A DNA stretch of 64,000 bases from Flavobacterium sp. MFBS3-15 (GCF_026107645.2 NZ_JAPCHV010000008.1:62001-126000); one strand, 5' to 3'; counted from the stretch's first letter, positions 44,201 to 52,687 are shown. A program made the numbers and translations. Notes: generated by a model not told the origin, from the letters alone.

Positions 44201-44986
44201 ATGAAAAAAATCACGACACTGGCAGTTGCTTTCGTAATGGCAATGGGCATGAACGCGCAGGAAGTTAGCTTGAAGCCGGAATTTAAGGCAAACACTACTT
44301 ACACACAAACAGAAGTCCAAAACAACAAGATAGCAATAACTTATGAAGGCGCAGACGAGCCAATGGAGCAGGAAGCCCCTGCTAACGTTACAAGGACCAT
44401 TGAGGTAGGAAAGCTTACCAACAATGAACTGCCTTTTACAATAACAATGGCTGTAGATCCAAACCAACAAGGCGCTGAAATGCTGAATGGTGCAAAAATA
44501 TTGGGTAAAGTAAAAGGCGGAAAGCTTGCTTTTGAATCGGTAGATGCACCAAACATGCCGGATCAGGTAAAGGATATGATCAAAAGCATGATGGAGCAGG
44601 CTTTTTTGACTACTTTTTTTCCGGCTAAGAAAATGAAGGTAGGTGAGAGCTTTGCAATCGACATTCCAATGGAAATACCTGTAGGGCCCGGAATATCGAT
44701 GGATATGAAGGATGTGGCGACATTCAGGCTTAAGAAAGTGGAAGGCCGCAAAGCCATATTCGATGTGAATCATGTAATAACCCTTCAGGCAAATGTGGAA
44801 GGCCAGGACATGAAAGGTTCCGGTACGGGTTCAGGGGAAATGGTATATGACCTTGACCAGAATTATCCTGTGGCTAACACTGCTACTGTAACCATGGATA
44901 TGGGCTTTGAAGCGCAGGGGATGCAGATAAACATGAAAGTTACCAACGATACCAAAACGACTACCGTTATCACTACAAAAAAATAA
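44201..44986 (+). CDS. exported protein, DUF6263-like
   Basis: 261 residues with a signal peptide (MKKITTLAVAFVMAMGMNAQ). The rest is beta-rich and low in aromatic residues: early strands NTTYTQTEVQNNKIAITYEG, a middle segment PAKKMKVGESFAIDIPMEIP and the closing VTMDMGFEAQGMQINMKVTN. The alternating pattern resembles the DUF6263 group of exported Bacteroidota proteins, a call made from memory of the style rather than a signature. It stands alone between a promoter and a strong terminator. Function unknown. Confidence 0.65.
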   Translation: MKKITTLAVAFVMAMGMNAQEVSLKPEFKANTTYTQTEVQNNKIAITYEGADEPMEQEAPANVTRTIEVGKLTNNELPFTITMAVDPNQQGAEMLNGAKILGKVKGGKLAFESVDAPNMPDQVKDMIKSMMEQAFLTTFFPAKKMKVGESFAIDIPMEIPVGPGISMDMKDVATFRLKKVEGRKAIFDVNHVITLQANVEGQDMKGSGTGSGEMVYDLDQNYPVANTATVTMDMGFEAQGMQINMKVTNDTKTTTVITTKK

Positions 44987-45003
44987 TATTTTGCGATGCA
45001 TCA

Positions 45004-45027
45004 AAAGGGCCGTTTATGCGGCCCTTT
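45004..45027 (+). terminator. Rho-independent terminator after the DUF6263-like gene
   Basis: 9-bp stem AAAGGGCCG / CGGCCCTTT (45004-45012 with 45019-45027), loop TTTATG. It lies within the upstream open extension of the YchJ frame and so argues for the internal start of that gene. Confidence 0.88.
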
Positions 45028-45043
45028 CTCATTTTATGCCATT

Positions 45044-45421
45044 ATGAACGGACAAAACTGCCATTGCGGCTCGGGTATTCCATTTGGCCATTGTTGTCAG
45101 CCCTATATATCAGGACAACAAAATGCACCCACCGCCGAAACCCTTATGCGTTCACGCTATTCGGCTTATGCTGTGCATGATGCCGGTTATCTTTGGGAAA
45201 CCACTGCCCCGAAAATGAGGAAGTATTATAGTAAAAGCGCCATATTGCAGTGGGCAAAAGCCAATCATTGGGTTAAGCTTGAGATTTTGAAGGCAACTGA
45301 AACCACTGTTGAGTTCAAAGCATATTACCTTGACTCTAAATTGCAAGCGCAGGTACATCATGAAAAATCGGTATTTATTAATGAAAGCGGAAAGTGGTAC
45401 TACTCAGACGGAACGTATTAA
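45044..45421 (+). CDS. YchJ-family SEC-C motif protein
   Basis: 125 residues from the ATG at 45044. The N-terminus MNGQNCHCGSGIPFGHCCQP is the zinc-binding SEC-C motif (CxCGSG...CC), followed by the YchJ/NTF2-like domain with APTAETLMRSRYSAYAVHD and a C-terminal EKSVFINESGKWYYSDG. E. coli YchJ has the same order, with a second SEC-C motif that is missing here. Function undefined. The frame is open back to 44996, but that stretch is the preceding terminator. Confidence 0.88.
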   Translation: MNGQNCHCGSGIPFGHCCQPYISGQQNAPTAETLMRSRYSAYAVHDAGYLWETTAPKMRKYYSKSAILQWAKANHWVKLEILKATETTVEFKAYYLDSKLQAQVHHEKSVFINESGKWYYSDGTY

Positions 45422-45521
45422 TATACTCCTGTGTCATTAATCGATTTTTTTAACTGTTTGTCTTGTAGGCGTTTATGTTGTCGGGAAAATATGTTAAGTT
45501 TATTCTAAATATTTAGAAGCT

Positions 45522-46337
45522 ATGGACTTAACACCCGAAATCATTAAGACTGTACAGCGCTACCTAAACCTTTTGAACCTTAATGCCGGTGAGGTAGACG
45601 GCATACCCGGAAGTAAAACTTATACGGCGCTCAACAAGCTGCCCGGGCTGAAAGCTTCCTGGAGCAATGAACGGAAATTTTTTGCTGCCATACAGCTGTA
45701 TGCTAAGCACGAAGGGCTGGATCCGGGTCCTGTGGACGGTTTGTGGGGGACGCAAACCCAAACTGCCTATGATGACCTGCGGCACATATTGCTATATGGC
45801 AAGGCGCAGGAGCCATGGCGCCCGGAAGACAGAACACCTGTTAACCCCAACCATTGGCCGCTGCAGGTCAGGGCATCGCTTGATGCTTTCTACGGTGTTG
45901 CCAAACCTACAGGCAACAAAAATCTTGAAACATTTGCAGTACCTTATCCATTGGTTATAGCATGGGATCCTTTAAAGAAAACTACTAAAATTACAGCCCA
46001 CAAAAAAGTCAAGGACAGCATATTGAGGGTGCTTAACAAAACATTGCAGCACTATGGCCCTGCAGAAATAAAAAGGCTGCGTCTGGATTATTACGGTGGC
46101 TGTTTCATGTACAGGGCCATGCGTGGCGGAACTGAGCTAAGCATGCATTCCTGGGGTATCGCGCTCGATTTCGACCCGGAAAACAACCAGTTGAAATGGG
46201 GCAGGGACAAGGCTGTTTTTGCGAGGCCGGAATATAATAGATGGTGGGAGTTTTGGGAAGAGGAAGGCTGGGTTAGCCTTGGCCGCAACCGCAATTACGA
46301 CTGGATGCACGTACAGGCCGCAAAACTGGTCTCATAG
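45522..46337 (+). CDS. M15-family peptidoglycan peptidase with peptidoglycan-binding repeats
   Basis: 271 residues. Two short peptidoglycan-binding repeats (LNAGEVDGIPGSKTYTAL at about 20-37 and LDPGPVDGLWGTQTQTAYDDL at about 66-86) precede an M15 VanY-like zinc peptidase domain with ligands His209 and Asp216 in MHSWGIALDFD and His263 in DWMHVQA. Such enzymes cut the peptide stems of peptidoglycan. There is no signal peptide or membrane helix, which is unusual for a cell-wall enzyme and typical of phage endolysins or of proteins exported by lysis, although no other phage gene is nearby. Confidence 0.88.
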   Translation: MDLTPEIIKTVQRYLNLLNLNAGEVDGIPGSKTYTALNKLPGLKASWSNERKFFAAIQLYAKHEGLDPGPVDGLWGTQTQTAYDDLRHILLYGKAQEPWRPEDRTPVNPNHWPLQVRASLDAFYGVAKPTGNKNLETFAVPYPLVIAWDPLKKTTKITAHKKVKDSILRVLNKTLQHYGPAEIKRLRLDYYGGCFMYRAMRGGTELSMHSWGIALDFDPENNQLKWGRDKAVFARPEYNRWWEFWEEEGWVSLGRNRNYDWMHVQAAKLVS

Positions 46338-46481
46338 TTTATTGAGCGGCTTCGAAGTGATAAAATAGTGTGTTGATTTTAAGATGTAACAAAATTCCAT
46401 TATATTCATCTAATAATTATAGGATAATGGGATTCCCATGCTTCTAACAAGAATAAAATCAATCATAATTAATCAATAAAA

Positions 46482-47282
46482 ATGACAGCACACGAAATTG
46501 ACTACCATATTTATGGTGAAGAAATGCAATATGTAGAAATTGAGCTCGACCCACAGGAGGCCGTTGTGGCCGAAGCTGGCAGCTTCATGATGATGGATGA
46601 CGGTATACAGATGCAGACCATCTTTGGCGACGGCTCCAACCAGAATGAAGGATTCATGGGCAAGCTGTTTTCGGCAGGGAAAAGACTGCTTACAGGAGAA
46701 AGCCTTTTCATGACCGTGTTTCTTAACCAGCACCACGGCAAGCGCCTGGTGAGCTTTGCATCGCCCTATCCGGGCAAGATCGTGCCTATCGACCTGAGAC
46801 AGTTCAAAGGGAAATTCATTTGCCAGAAAGATGCATTCCTGTGCGCTGCAAAGGGCGTTACAGTAGGCATAGAGTTCTCGAAAAAGCTGGGCAGGGGGCT
46901 GTTTGGAGGTGAAGGCTTCATCATGCAAAAGCTGGAGGGCGACGGCATGGCCTTCGTGCATGCAGGGGGTACGCTTGCGCGAAAAGTGCTTGCGCCGGGC
47001 GACGTACTAAAGGTAGATACCGGCTGTATCGTGGGCTTTGAGCAGACAGTGGATTATGATATTGAATTCATAGGCGGTATAAAAAACACCATCTTTGGCG
47101 GCGAAGGCTTGTTCTATGCCACGTTGAAAGGTCCTGGTACTGTGTTCATACAGTCACTTCCTTTCAGCAGGCTGGCGGGCAGGATATATGCATCCGCACC
47201 ACAAGGCGGTGGCCAGCAAAGGGGCGAAGGCAGTATCCTTGGCGGGCTTGGCAACCTGCTCGATGGCGATAACAGGTTTTAA
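46482..47282 (+). CDS. TIGR00266/AIM24-family protein
   Basis: 266 residues, double-psi/trimeric beta fold of the AIM24 type, with the motifs [53 protein letters not shown] and the Gly-rich C-terminus [20 protein letters not shown]. It is a widespread family of unknown biochemical role, mitochondrial in yeast and cytosolic in bacteria. The gene stands alone. The 144-base gap upstream is AT-rich, with a small palindrome ATGGGA-T-TCCCAT at 46428-46440. Confidence 0.93.
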   Translation: MTAHEIDYHIYGEEMQYVEIELDPQEAVVAEAGSFMMMDDGIQMQTIFGDGSNQNEGFMGKLFSAGKRLLTGESLFMTVFLNQHHGKRLVSFASPYPGKIVPIDLRQFKGKFICQKDAFLCAAKGVTVGIEFSKKLGRGLFGGEGFIMQKLEGDGMAFVHAGGTLARKVLAPGDVLKVDTGCIVGFEQTVDYDIEFIGGIKNTIFGGEGLFYATLKGPGTVFIQSLPFSRLAGRIYASAPQGGGQQRGEGSILGGLGNLLDGDNRF

Positions 47283-47345
47283 TTGCATTAAAGTATACAT
47301 AAAGGGTAGCAGAGATGTTGCTCTTTTTTATTACCCGGCCTTTTG

Positions 47346-47353
47346 TATATTTG
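47346..47353 (+). promoter_or_regulatory. TAnnTTTG -7 element for the inhibitor-like pair
   Basis: TATATTTG lies 16 bases before the ATG at 47370; a TTG at 47318-47320 is 25 bases away, slightly long for the -33 element. Confidence 0.5.
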
Positions 47354-47369
47354 AGAAGTAAAGAAAACC

Positions 47370-47789
47370 ATGAAAAAGTATTTTTCGCTTATTTTAATTG
47401 CGGTATCGCTGTCGGTTGTGGCACAGGAGACGGCTGTCGAAAAACACCTTATCGACATCGCCCTTGAAAAATGTATCCGCGAAGCCGACTACAATGAAAA
47501 AGCCATTGCCCAATGCCTCATGGAAGCCCTGAAGTCATGGAAAGCGGAAGTTGAAAAAAACTACCAGCAGCTGTATGCCGTGCTCGATGAACCCAACCGT
47601 AAAGAACTGGAGGAGGCAAAAAAGCAATGGCAGGAATATGAAGGCTCCGAAAATGTATTGGCCCGCGGATTATACGGCCATAAGAATAAATACCCGTACG
47701 GCATCGTACCCATCAGCCGCTCTATCGACCTGTTGAAAATGCGTGCTGCCGACCTGAAGGAATACTACGACCTGCTGGGACGGCGTTAA
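47370..47789 (+). CDS. exported LprI/DUF1311-like protein
   Basis: 139 residues with a short signal peptide (MKKYFSLILIAVSLSVVAQ). The helical body carries the LprI N-terminal pattern: a conserved Cys in LEKCIREAD, a second in AIAQCLMEALKSWKAEVEKNY, then the charged LDEPNRKELEEAKKQWQEY. Mycobacterial LprI inhibits lysozyme, and related domains are found in many exported proteins. It is followed 15 bases later by a chagasin-like inhibitor, so the operon may encode two inhibitors. Inhibition of lysozyme here is inference. Confidence 0.75.
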   Translation: MKKYFSLILIAVSLSVVAQETAVEKHLIDIALEKCIREADYNEKAIAQCLMEALKSWKAEVEKNYQQLYAVLDEPNRKELEEAKKQWQEYEGSENVLARGLYGHKNKYPYGIVPISRSIDLLKMRAADLKEYYDLLGRR

Positions 47790-47804
47790 TTATTAGAAAC
47801 TACT

Positions 47805-48212
47805 ATGAAACCTATTCGCGTTGTCGTGTTCATTGCAACCCTGCTTATAACGCTGGGCGTATTGTTTTATACTGATGGCAAAGACCATTATACGCGTGGT
47901 GAAAACGCTTCTTTCGATTTGAAAGAAGGCGATACTTTTGTCATTAAATTAGATGAAAATCCTTCAACCGGCGGGAAAAACTGCTGGCTTACAGATGTAA
48001 AGTCGGTACGCCTCATCTCGCAAGACTTCAACCCAAAATCATCTGCCGATGGTGCGGGAGGGGTTACTACCTATACTTTTAAAGCCATTGCAAAAGGTGT
48101 CGACACATTGAAAGTTGCCAATTGCCGTCTGGCCGGGGAAAAGGATTGCAGCGATTATACCGACGATAATACCAAACCGGACAATGTGTTCGTGGTGAAG
48201 GTTGGAGAATAG
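47805..48212 (+). CDS. chagasin-like (I42) cysteine peptidase inhibitor
   Basis: 135 residues with an N-terminal signal/anchor (VVVFIATLLITLGVLFYTDG). The immunoglobulin-like fold of family I42 is suggested by the loop motifs DENPSTGGKNCW (family NPTTGxxW) and GAGGVTTYTFKAIAKGVDTL (family GxGGxxxxxF..G...L); the third loop (RPWE in chagasin) is not clear. Such proteins block papain-like cysteine peptidases in the periplasm. The protein has Cys residues in two loops that could form a disulfide. It lies in an operon with the LprI-like gene. Confidence 0.75.
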   Translation: MKPIRVVVFIATLLITLGVLFYTDGKDHYTRGENASFDLKEGDTFVIKLDENPSTGGKNCWLTDVKSVRLISQDFNPKSSADGAGGVTTYTFKAIAKGVDTLKVANCRLAGEKDCSDYTDDNTKPDNVFVVKVGE

Positions 48213-48314
48213 GTCGCAATGTATTTGATTGGCAATCATTAGTTTGTTAGTCTACGGCTGAGTCGTAAATCTAAAATCTACACTCTTAAATCTGAAACAA
48301 CTCGAGTTTCTGAA

Positions 48315-48333
48315 CTTTCAAAAATTTTGAAAG
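48315..48333. promoter_or_regulatory. perfect palindrome upstream of the TetR gene
   Basis: CTTTCAAAA-A-TTTTGAAAG, 9-bp arms around one central base, 70 bases before the TetR start. Its size and symmetry fit a dimeric repressor site, but no binding protein is known. Confidence 0.4.
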
Positions 48334-48374
48334 ACAATTAACATTGTTTCGAGTCATCGGATTGTACTTATCTG

Positions 48375-48399
48375 TAATTTTGATAGTATAAATATCAAA
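48375..48399 (+). promoter_or_regulatory. TetR gene promoter overlapping a candidate operator
   Basis: A -7 element TAATTTTG (48375-48382) overlaps the inverted repeat TTTGATA-N7-TATCAAA (48379-48399), which ends 3 bases before the ATG. A 21-bp dyad on the promoter is typical of TetR autoregulation. Confidence 0.45.
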
Positions 48400-48402
48400 T
48401 TT

Positions 48403-49062
48403 ATGGCTACGAAAAAAAATACAACCCCTGACAGGCAGTTACTTATCAGTAAGTATACCGATCATTGCCTTGTACACGGCAAGAGGCCGGAGTCGGTTTA
48501 CAAATTCGCAAAGGATAACGGATTTGAGGAGTCACATTTCTACAAGCATTTTTCATCATTTGAGGCTTTAGAGAAACATTTCTTTGCTGAAATGTTCAAC
48601 CACACCCTTGAAATTCTTGAAAAATCACCCGCATATACGGAATATTCCGGCACCGAAAAGCTGTCGGCATTCTACTTTACTTTCTTTGAACTCGCCACGG
48701 CCAACAGGAGCTTTGTGATGTTTGCCCTAAAGGAAGGCGGCACGGCATTGCGCAACCTTGTTAAGTTAAAGGAACTCCGCACAGCATTTTTGCCATATGC
48801 CGAAGCCATTCTCGAAAAGCCGTTTGAAACCTATGGACATCGTGTTGGCAAGGTACAGGACGCGGCGCTTCGTGAAGGGGCATGGCTGCAATTCCTCTCC
48901 ATATTGAAATTCTGGATGGATGATACTTCAGCTTCCTTTGAGAAAACCGACATATTCATCGAAAAATCAGTAAAAGCCTCGGCCGACCTGGTATACAATA
49001 TCCCGCTGAAAAGCGTACTCGACCTGGGCAAATTCATCTGGAAAGAAAAATTTAACGCATAA
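48403..49062 (+). CDS. TetR-family transcriptional regulator
   Basis: 219 residues, all helical. The N-terminal helix-turn-helix region (about 10-60) reads SVYKFAKDNGFEESHFYKHF, close to the TetR pattern; the C-terminal ligand domain is unassigned. The stop codon overlaps the ATG of the UbiB-type kinase (TAATG), so the regulator and kinase are translated together. A dyad over its promoter suggests self-control. The ligand is unknown; a lipid or quinone-related signal is plausible from the neighbour only. Confidence 0.82.
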   Translation: MATKKNTTPDRQLLISKYTDHCLVHGKRPESVYKFAKDNGFEESHFYKHFSSFEALEKHFFAEMFNHTLEILEKSPAYTEYSGTEKLSAFYFTFFELATANRSFVMFALKEGGTALRNLVKLKELRTAFLPYAEAILEKPFETYGHRVGKVQDAALREGAWLQFLSILKFWMDDTSASFEKTDIFIEKSVKASADLVYNIPLKSVLDLGKFIWKEKFNA

Positions 49063-50366
49063 TGAAACGACTGGACTCCATTCCTACCAACAAAATCGAC
49101 AGGGTAACGCGCCTTGTGACCACAGGCGTGAAGGTTGGCGGGAACTACCTGAAATATTACGGCAAGAAAATGGTGAACCCTGAGCTGACTAAGGACGAGC
49201 TGCACCAGGACAATGCCGCCGATATTTATGATACACTGAAAGAATTGAAAGGCAGTGCGCTCAAGGTGGCCCAGATGCTGAGTATGGAAAAGAACCTCCT
49301 GCCGCAGTCCTATGTGGACAAGTTCTCGCTAAGCCAGTTCTCAGTACCGCCATTATCGGCTCCATTGGTTCGCAAGACGTTCAAAAACTATTTTGGGGTA
49401 TATCCTGACGAGATGTTTGACTGGTTTTCGCCTGATTCTGTTAATGCAGCGAGTATCGGACAGGTGCACAAGGCGAAGAAAGACGGAAAGGAACTTGCCG
49501 TAAAAATCCAGTATCCCGGCGTAAAGGAAAGCATCAGCACCGATATTGCCATTGTAAAGCCTATCGCCATCCGCATGTTCAACCTGAAGGATACTTCGGA
49601 TGAGTATTTTCAGGAAATTGAAGGCAAGCTGATGGAGGAGACCGATTATGTACTGGAAATGGAGCAGAGCGAATATGTGCGGCTGGCCTGTAGCGGCATC
49701 CCAAACCTCAGGTTTGCGGAATACTACCCTGAATATTCATGCGAGAAGATTATCACGATGGACTGGATGGATGGCATACACCTTTCGGAATATAATACTT
49801 CCGGACTTTCCAAAGAAAAGCGCGACAGGATAGGGCAGGCGCTGTTTGACTTCTATATGTTCCAGATACACAAGCTGAAGTATTTCCATGCAGACCCTCA
49901 TCCCGGAAATTTTTTGGTGGATAAAGATGATAACCTGATAGCCATCGACTTCGGCTGCATGAAAAGGATACCGGATAATTTTTACCAGCGATATTTCGAA
50001 TTGGTAAACCCGGCAAACCTTGCGAACAGGGAAATATATATGAAGCTGATGCACGAGCTTGAAATGCTCAAGGAGACCGATTCGCCCGAAGATATTAAAT
50101 TTTTCTCAGAACTGTTCCATGAGTTGCTGGTAGTGTTTACCAGGCCGCTTCAAAATGAAACCTTCGATTTTTCCGAACCGTCGTTCCTTGAGGAGGTGGC
50201 GCGCATGAGCCAGGAGCTTGCCAGCGATAAAACGCTGCGAAAGATGAACGGCAACCGCGGGTCAAAGCACTTCATCTACATCAACCGAACGTTTTTGGGG
50301 CTGTACAACCTGCTTTCGGATCTTAAGGCAGAAGTAAGGATAAATGATTATGAGAAGTACGTGTGA
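49062..50366 (+). CDS. AarF/UbiB (ABC1/ADCK)-family atypical kinase
   Basis: 434 residues. The ABC1 family hallmarks are present: the N-terminal KGSALKVAQMLSME (KxGQ region, here KVAQ), the Ala-rich loop AASIGQVHKA, the Lys in GKELAVKIQYPGV, the catalytic loop FHADPHPGNFLVD and the metal-binding IDFGCMKRIP. Homologues support ubiquinone or other lipid metabolism with ATPase rather than protein-kinase activity. No C-terminal membrane helices are visible, unlike UbiB. It is coupled to the TetR gene by a one-base overlap. Confidence 0.93.
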   Translation: MKRLDSIPTNKIDRVTRLVTTGVKVGGNYLKYYGKKMVNPELTKDELHQDNAADIYDTLKELKGSALKVAQMLSMEKNLLPQSYVDKFSLSQFSVPPLSAPLVRKTFKNYFGVYPDEMFDWFSPDSVNAASIGQVHKAKKDGKELAVKIQYPGVKESISTDIAIVKPIAIRMFNLKDTSDEYFQEIEGKLMEETDYVLEMEQSEYVRLACSGIPNLRFAEYYPEYSCEKIITMDWMDGIHLSEYNTSGLSKEKRDRIGQALFDFYMFQIHKLKYFHADPHPGNFLVDKDDNLIAIDFGCMKRIPDNFYQRYFELVNPANLANREIYMKLMHELEMLKETDSPEDIKFFSELFHELLVVFTRPLQNETFDFSEPSFLEEVARMSQELASDKTLRKMNGNRGSKHFIYINRTFLGLYNLLSDLKAEVRINDYEKYV

Positions 50367-50447
50367 TAATAATGGAATCAATTCTTTGATAAAAATATTT
50401 CTGTTCCCGTTGTAGAGGTGTTGCACTGCAACGTCTGAATATTGTAG

Positions 50448-50492
50448 CCAAAACATTAGAGCCGTTGCATTGCAACGGCTCTAATGTTTTGG
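50448..50492. terminator. long perfect hairpin after the UbiB-type gene
   Basis: A 21-bp perfect stem (50448-50468 with 50472-50492, starting CCAAAACATTAGAGCC) around a 3-base loop, followed by a T-rich run. It is far longer than a usual terminator. The centre is the palindrome GTTGCATTGCAAC, which recurs in variant form at 50420 and 27420. Confidence 0.75.
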
Positions 50493-50588
50493 ATTTGTTT
50501 TATTTCCATTAAAGACAGCAGTTTCAGCCACTCTTATTGTCGGGCTTTAAACATTCGTTAAACGCCTATCTTTCTGCAAAGTTTTTCT

Positions 50589-50596
50589 TATTTTTG
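50589..50596 (+). promoter_or_regulatory. TAnnTTTG -7 element for idi
   Basis: TATTTTTG lies 16 bases before the ATG at 50613. Confidence 0.45.
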
Positions 50597-50612
50597 GAAG
50601 CTAATTGCCGCC

Positions 50613-51140
50613 ATGGAAGAAGAGAAAGTAATACTTGTAAACGAAAACGACGAACCAATTGGCCTGATGCCGAAAATGGAGGCTCACGAAAAGGGTGTCC
50701 TGCATAGGGCGTTCTCGGTTTTTGTGCTGAACGAAGCTAACGAGATCATGCTGCAGCAGCGCGCGGCTCAAAAATACCATTCGCCCCTGCTGTGGACCAA
50801 TACCACCTGCAGCCACCAGCGCGAAAGGGAGTCCAATATCCAGGCCGGCACGCGCAGGCTCCGGGAGGAAATGGGCTTTACCACTGAACTCAAGGAGCTG
50901 TTCTCCTTTATCTACAAAGCGCCTTTTGATAACGGCCTTACCGAGCACGAACTGGATCACGTGATGATTGGGTACTACAATGGCGAGCCAGAAATCAACC
51001 GCGATGAGGCCGAAAGCTGGAAATGGATGGCCATCGATGCCGTAAAGGAGGATATGCAGGAGCATCCTGAGCAGTATACCGTGTGGTTCAGGATCATATT
51101 TGATGAGTTTTACCATTATCTGGAAGAACACAAATTATAG
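50613..51140 (+). CDS. idi: isopentenyl-diphosphate delta-isomerase, type 1
   Basis: Interconverts isopentenyl and dimethylallyl diphosphate for isoprenoid synthesis. 175 residues, Nudix-like fold. The active-site residues align with the E. coli enzyme: metal ligands His25 and His31 (EAHEKGVLHRAF), catalytic Cys66 in WTNTTCSHQRE with His68, and Glu111 and Glu113 in LTEHELDHV; the Nudix-like helix is GTRRLREEMGF. Cytosolic. A repeat-rich gap separates it from queD. Confidence 0.96.
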   Translation: MEEEKVILVNENDEPIGLMPKMEAHEKGVLHRAFSVFVLNEANEIMLQQRAAQKYHSPLLWTNTTCSHQRERESNIQAGTRRLREEMGFTTELKELFSFIYKAPFDNGLTEHELDHVMIGYYNGEPEINRDEAESWKWMAIDAVKEDMQEHPEQYTVWFRIIFDEFYHYLEEHKL

Positions 51141-51270
51141 TTGTCGGTTGATGCTTGCCGGTTGTCGGCAGCTTCGTAGTACCGGCACATATGCGCTTTA
51201 TTTTAAATAATGGTTTTCAGTTTATGGTTGCCGGAAGCTCCCGACAACCGCCAAACCGACAACCGACAAC
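51140..51270. repeat. imperfect inverted repeat of GTTGTCGG units
   Basis: Bases 51140-51174 (GTTGTCGGTTG...GCAGCTT) and 51235-51270 (AAGCTCCCGACAACC...CGACAAC) are imperfect reverse complements, each built from repeated GTTGTCGG/CCGACAAC units. It fills the idi-queD gap and holds no gene. Confidence 0.7.
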
Positions 51271-51281
51271 CATAAAACCAA

Positions 51282-51692
51282 ATGAAAGTCACCGTTAGCC
51301 GCAATGCCCATTTTAATGCCGCGCACCGCCTGTACCGCAAGGACTGGGATGAGGCGCAGAATACTGCTGTGTTCGGGAAATGCAACAACCATAATTTCCA
51401 CGGGCATAACTATGAGCTTACCGTGAGCGTGACCGGGGCCATCGATCCGCAGACAGGATATGTGATCGACATGAAAGTACTGAAAGATATCATCTATGAA
51501 GAAGTAGAGATGCCGTTCGACCACAAGAACCTGAACCTTGATGTGCCGGAGTTTGCCGACCTGAATCCCACAGCCGAGAATATTGCGGTAGTTATATGGG
51601 AGCGTATCCGCACCCGCATCGATCAAAATATGGCGCTGGAAGTGGTGCTGTATGAAACCCCAAGAAATTTTGTAACCTATAAAGGAGAATGA
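51282..51692 (+). CDS. queD: 6-carboxytetrahydropterin synthase (QueD/PTPS family)
   Basis: Makes 6-carboxytetrahydropterin from dihydroneopterin triphosphate in queuosine/7-deazaguanine synthesis. 136 residues. Zinc ligands His15 (AHFNAAHRL), His40 and His42 (FHGHNYELTV); nucleophile Cys34 in FGKCNNHNFHGHNY; substrate-binding Glu in LYETPRNF. Other queuosine genes are not in this window. manA begins one base after its stop, so the two form an operon. Confidence 0.94.
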   Translation: MKVTVSRNAHFNAAHRLYRKDWDEAQNTAVFGKCNNHNFHGHNYELTVSVTGAIDPQTGYVIDMKVLKDIIYEEVEMPFDHKNLNLDVPEFADLNPTAENIAVVIWERIRTRIDQNMALEVVLYETPRNFVTYKGE

Positions 51693-51693
51693 T

Positions 51694-52665
51694 ATGAGTA
51701 TGGAATTGTATCCATTGATATTTGAGCCCATCCTGAAAGACAGGATATGGGGCGGCACCAAGCTGGAAAGCGATCTGGGCAAAACCAACCTTCCTACACG
51801 CACAACCGGCGAAAGCTGGGAACTGTCGGCTGTGGATGGCGATATGAGCGTGGTAAATAACGGTGCTTATGCCGGAAAGCCGCTGACCGAACTTTTGGAG
51901 AAATTCCCTGCCGAAGTGCTGGGCACAAAAGTACATGCGCAGTTTGGGACGCAATTTCCGCTATTGTTCAAGTTTCTGGATGCAAGGGAGGACCTTTCCA
52001 TACAGGTGCACCCGAATGATGCATTGGCCAAAGAGCGCCATAACTCGTTCGGCAAAACTGAAATGTGGTACGTGATGCAGGCCGATGAAGGTTCGCGCAT
52101 TATTGTGGGCTTTAAGCACCAGTCGAGCGCGGAGGAATACCTTCAGCACCTGGAAAGCAAAAACCTGATTGAGATACTTAATGAAGTGCCGGCAGAAAAG
52201 GGGCAGGTGTTTTTCCTGGAAACCGGAACGATACACGCCATAGGAGCAGGCATTGTGATCGCTGAGATACAGCAGACCAGCGACATCACCTACCGCATAT
52301 ACGACTGGGACAGGGTAGATGCCAACGGTAAAGGCCGTGAGCTGCACGTAGAACAGGCGCTGGATGCGATGAACTATAACACTACAGATACGCAGAAGAA
52401 TTACACGCAGGAGCCGAACAAGAGCAATGTAATGGTAGACTGCCCGTACTTTACTACAAGCTACCTTCCGCTGGAGGGCAGCGCGGGCAAGACGAATGAC
52501 GGCTCGAGCTTCAGGGTATACATTTGTACCGATGGCGCATTTTCAGTGGAATTTGACGGACAGAAACATGATTTTAAGAAGGGCGATACCATACTGGTGC
52601 CGGCCGCTTTAGCCTCTTACCTGCTTACGGGCACAGCCACTTTGCTGGAAATAAGTATTTCTTAA
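51694..52665 (+). CDS. manA: mannose-6-phosphate isomerase, class I
   Basis: Interconverts mannose 6-phosphate and fructose 6-phosphate. 323 residues, the short Gram-positive-like class I form. Cupin metal motifs: IQVHPNDALAKERHN, GKTEMWYV and TGTIHAIGAGIVIAEIQQ. A purine-rich AGGAGAA at 51683-51689 lies 5 bases before the ATG at 51694 and 11 before the ATG at 51700, so either could be used; strong Shine-Dalgarno sites are rare in this group. It would channel mannose from the mannan locus, although it is not inside it. Confidence 0.95.
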   Translation: MSMELYPLIFEPILKDRIWGGTKLESDLGKTNLPTRTTGESWELSAVDGDMSVVNNGAYAGKPLTELLEKFPAEVLGTKVHAQFGTQFPLLFKFLDAREDLSIQVHPNDALAKERHNSFGKTEMWYVMQADEGSRIIVGFKHQSSAEEYLQHLESKNLIEILNEVPAEKGQVFFLETGTIHAIGAGIVIAEIQQTSDITYRIYDWDRVDANGKGRELHVEQALDAMNYNTTDTQKNYTQEPNKSNVMVDCPYFTTSYLPLEGSAGKTNDGSSFRVYICTDGAFSVEFDGQKHDFKKGDTILVPAALASYLLTGTATLLEISIS

Positions 52666-52687
52666 CAGGATTTAGCAAAGAATAATG

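Noticed and set aside
44996..45043. Longer start for the YchJ-type protein
   Set aside because: These codons coincide with the terminator of the upstream gene; the internal Met begins directly at the conserved SEC-C motif.
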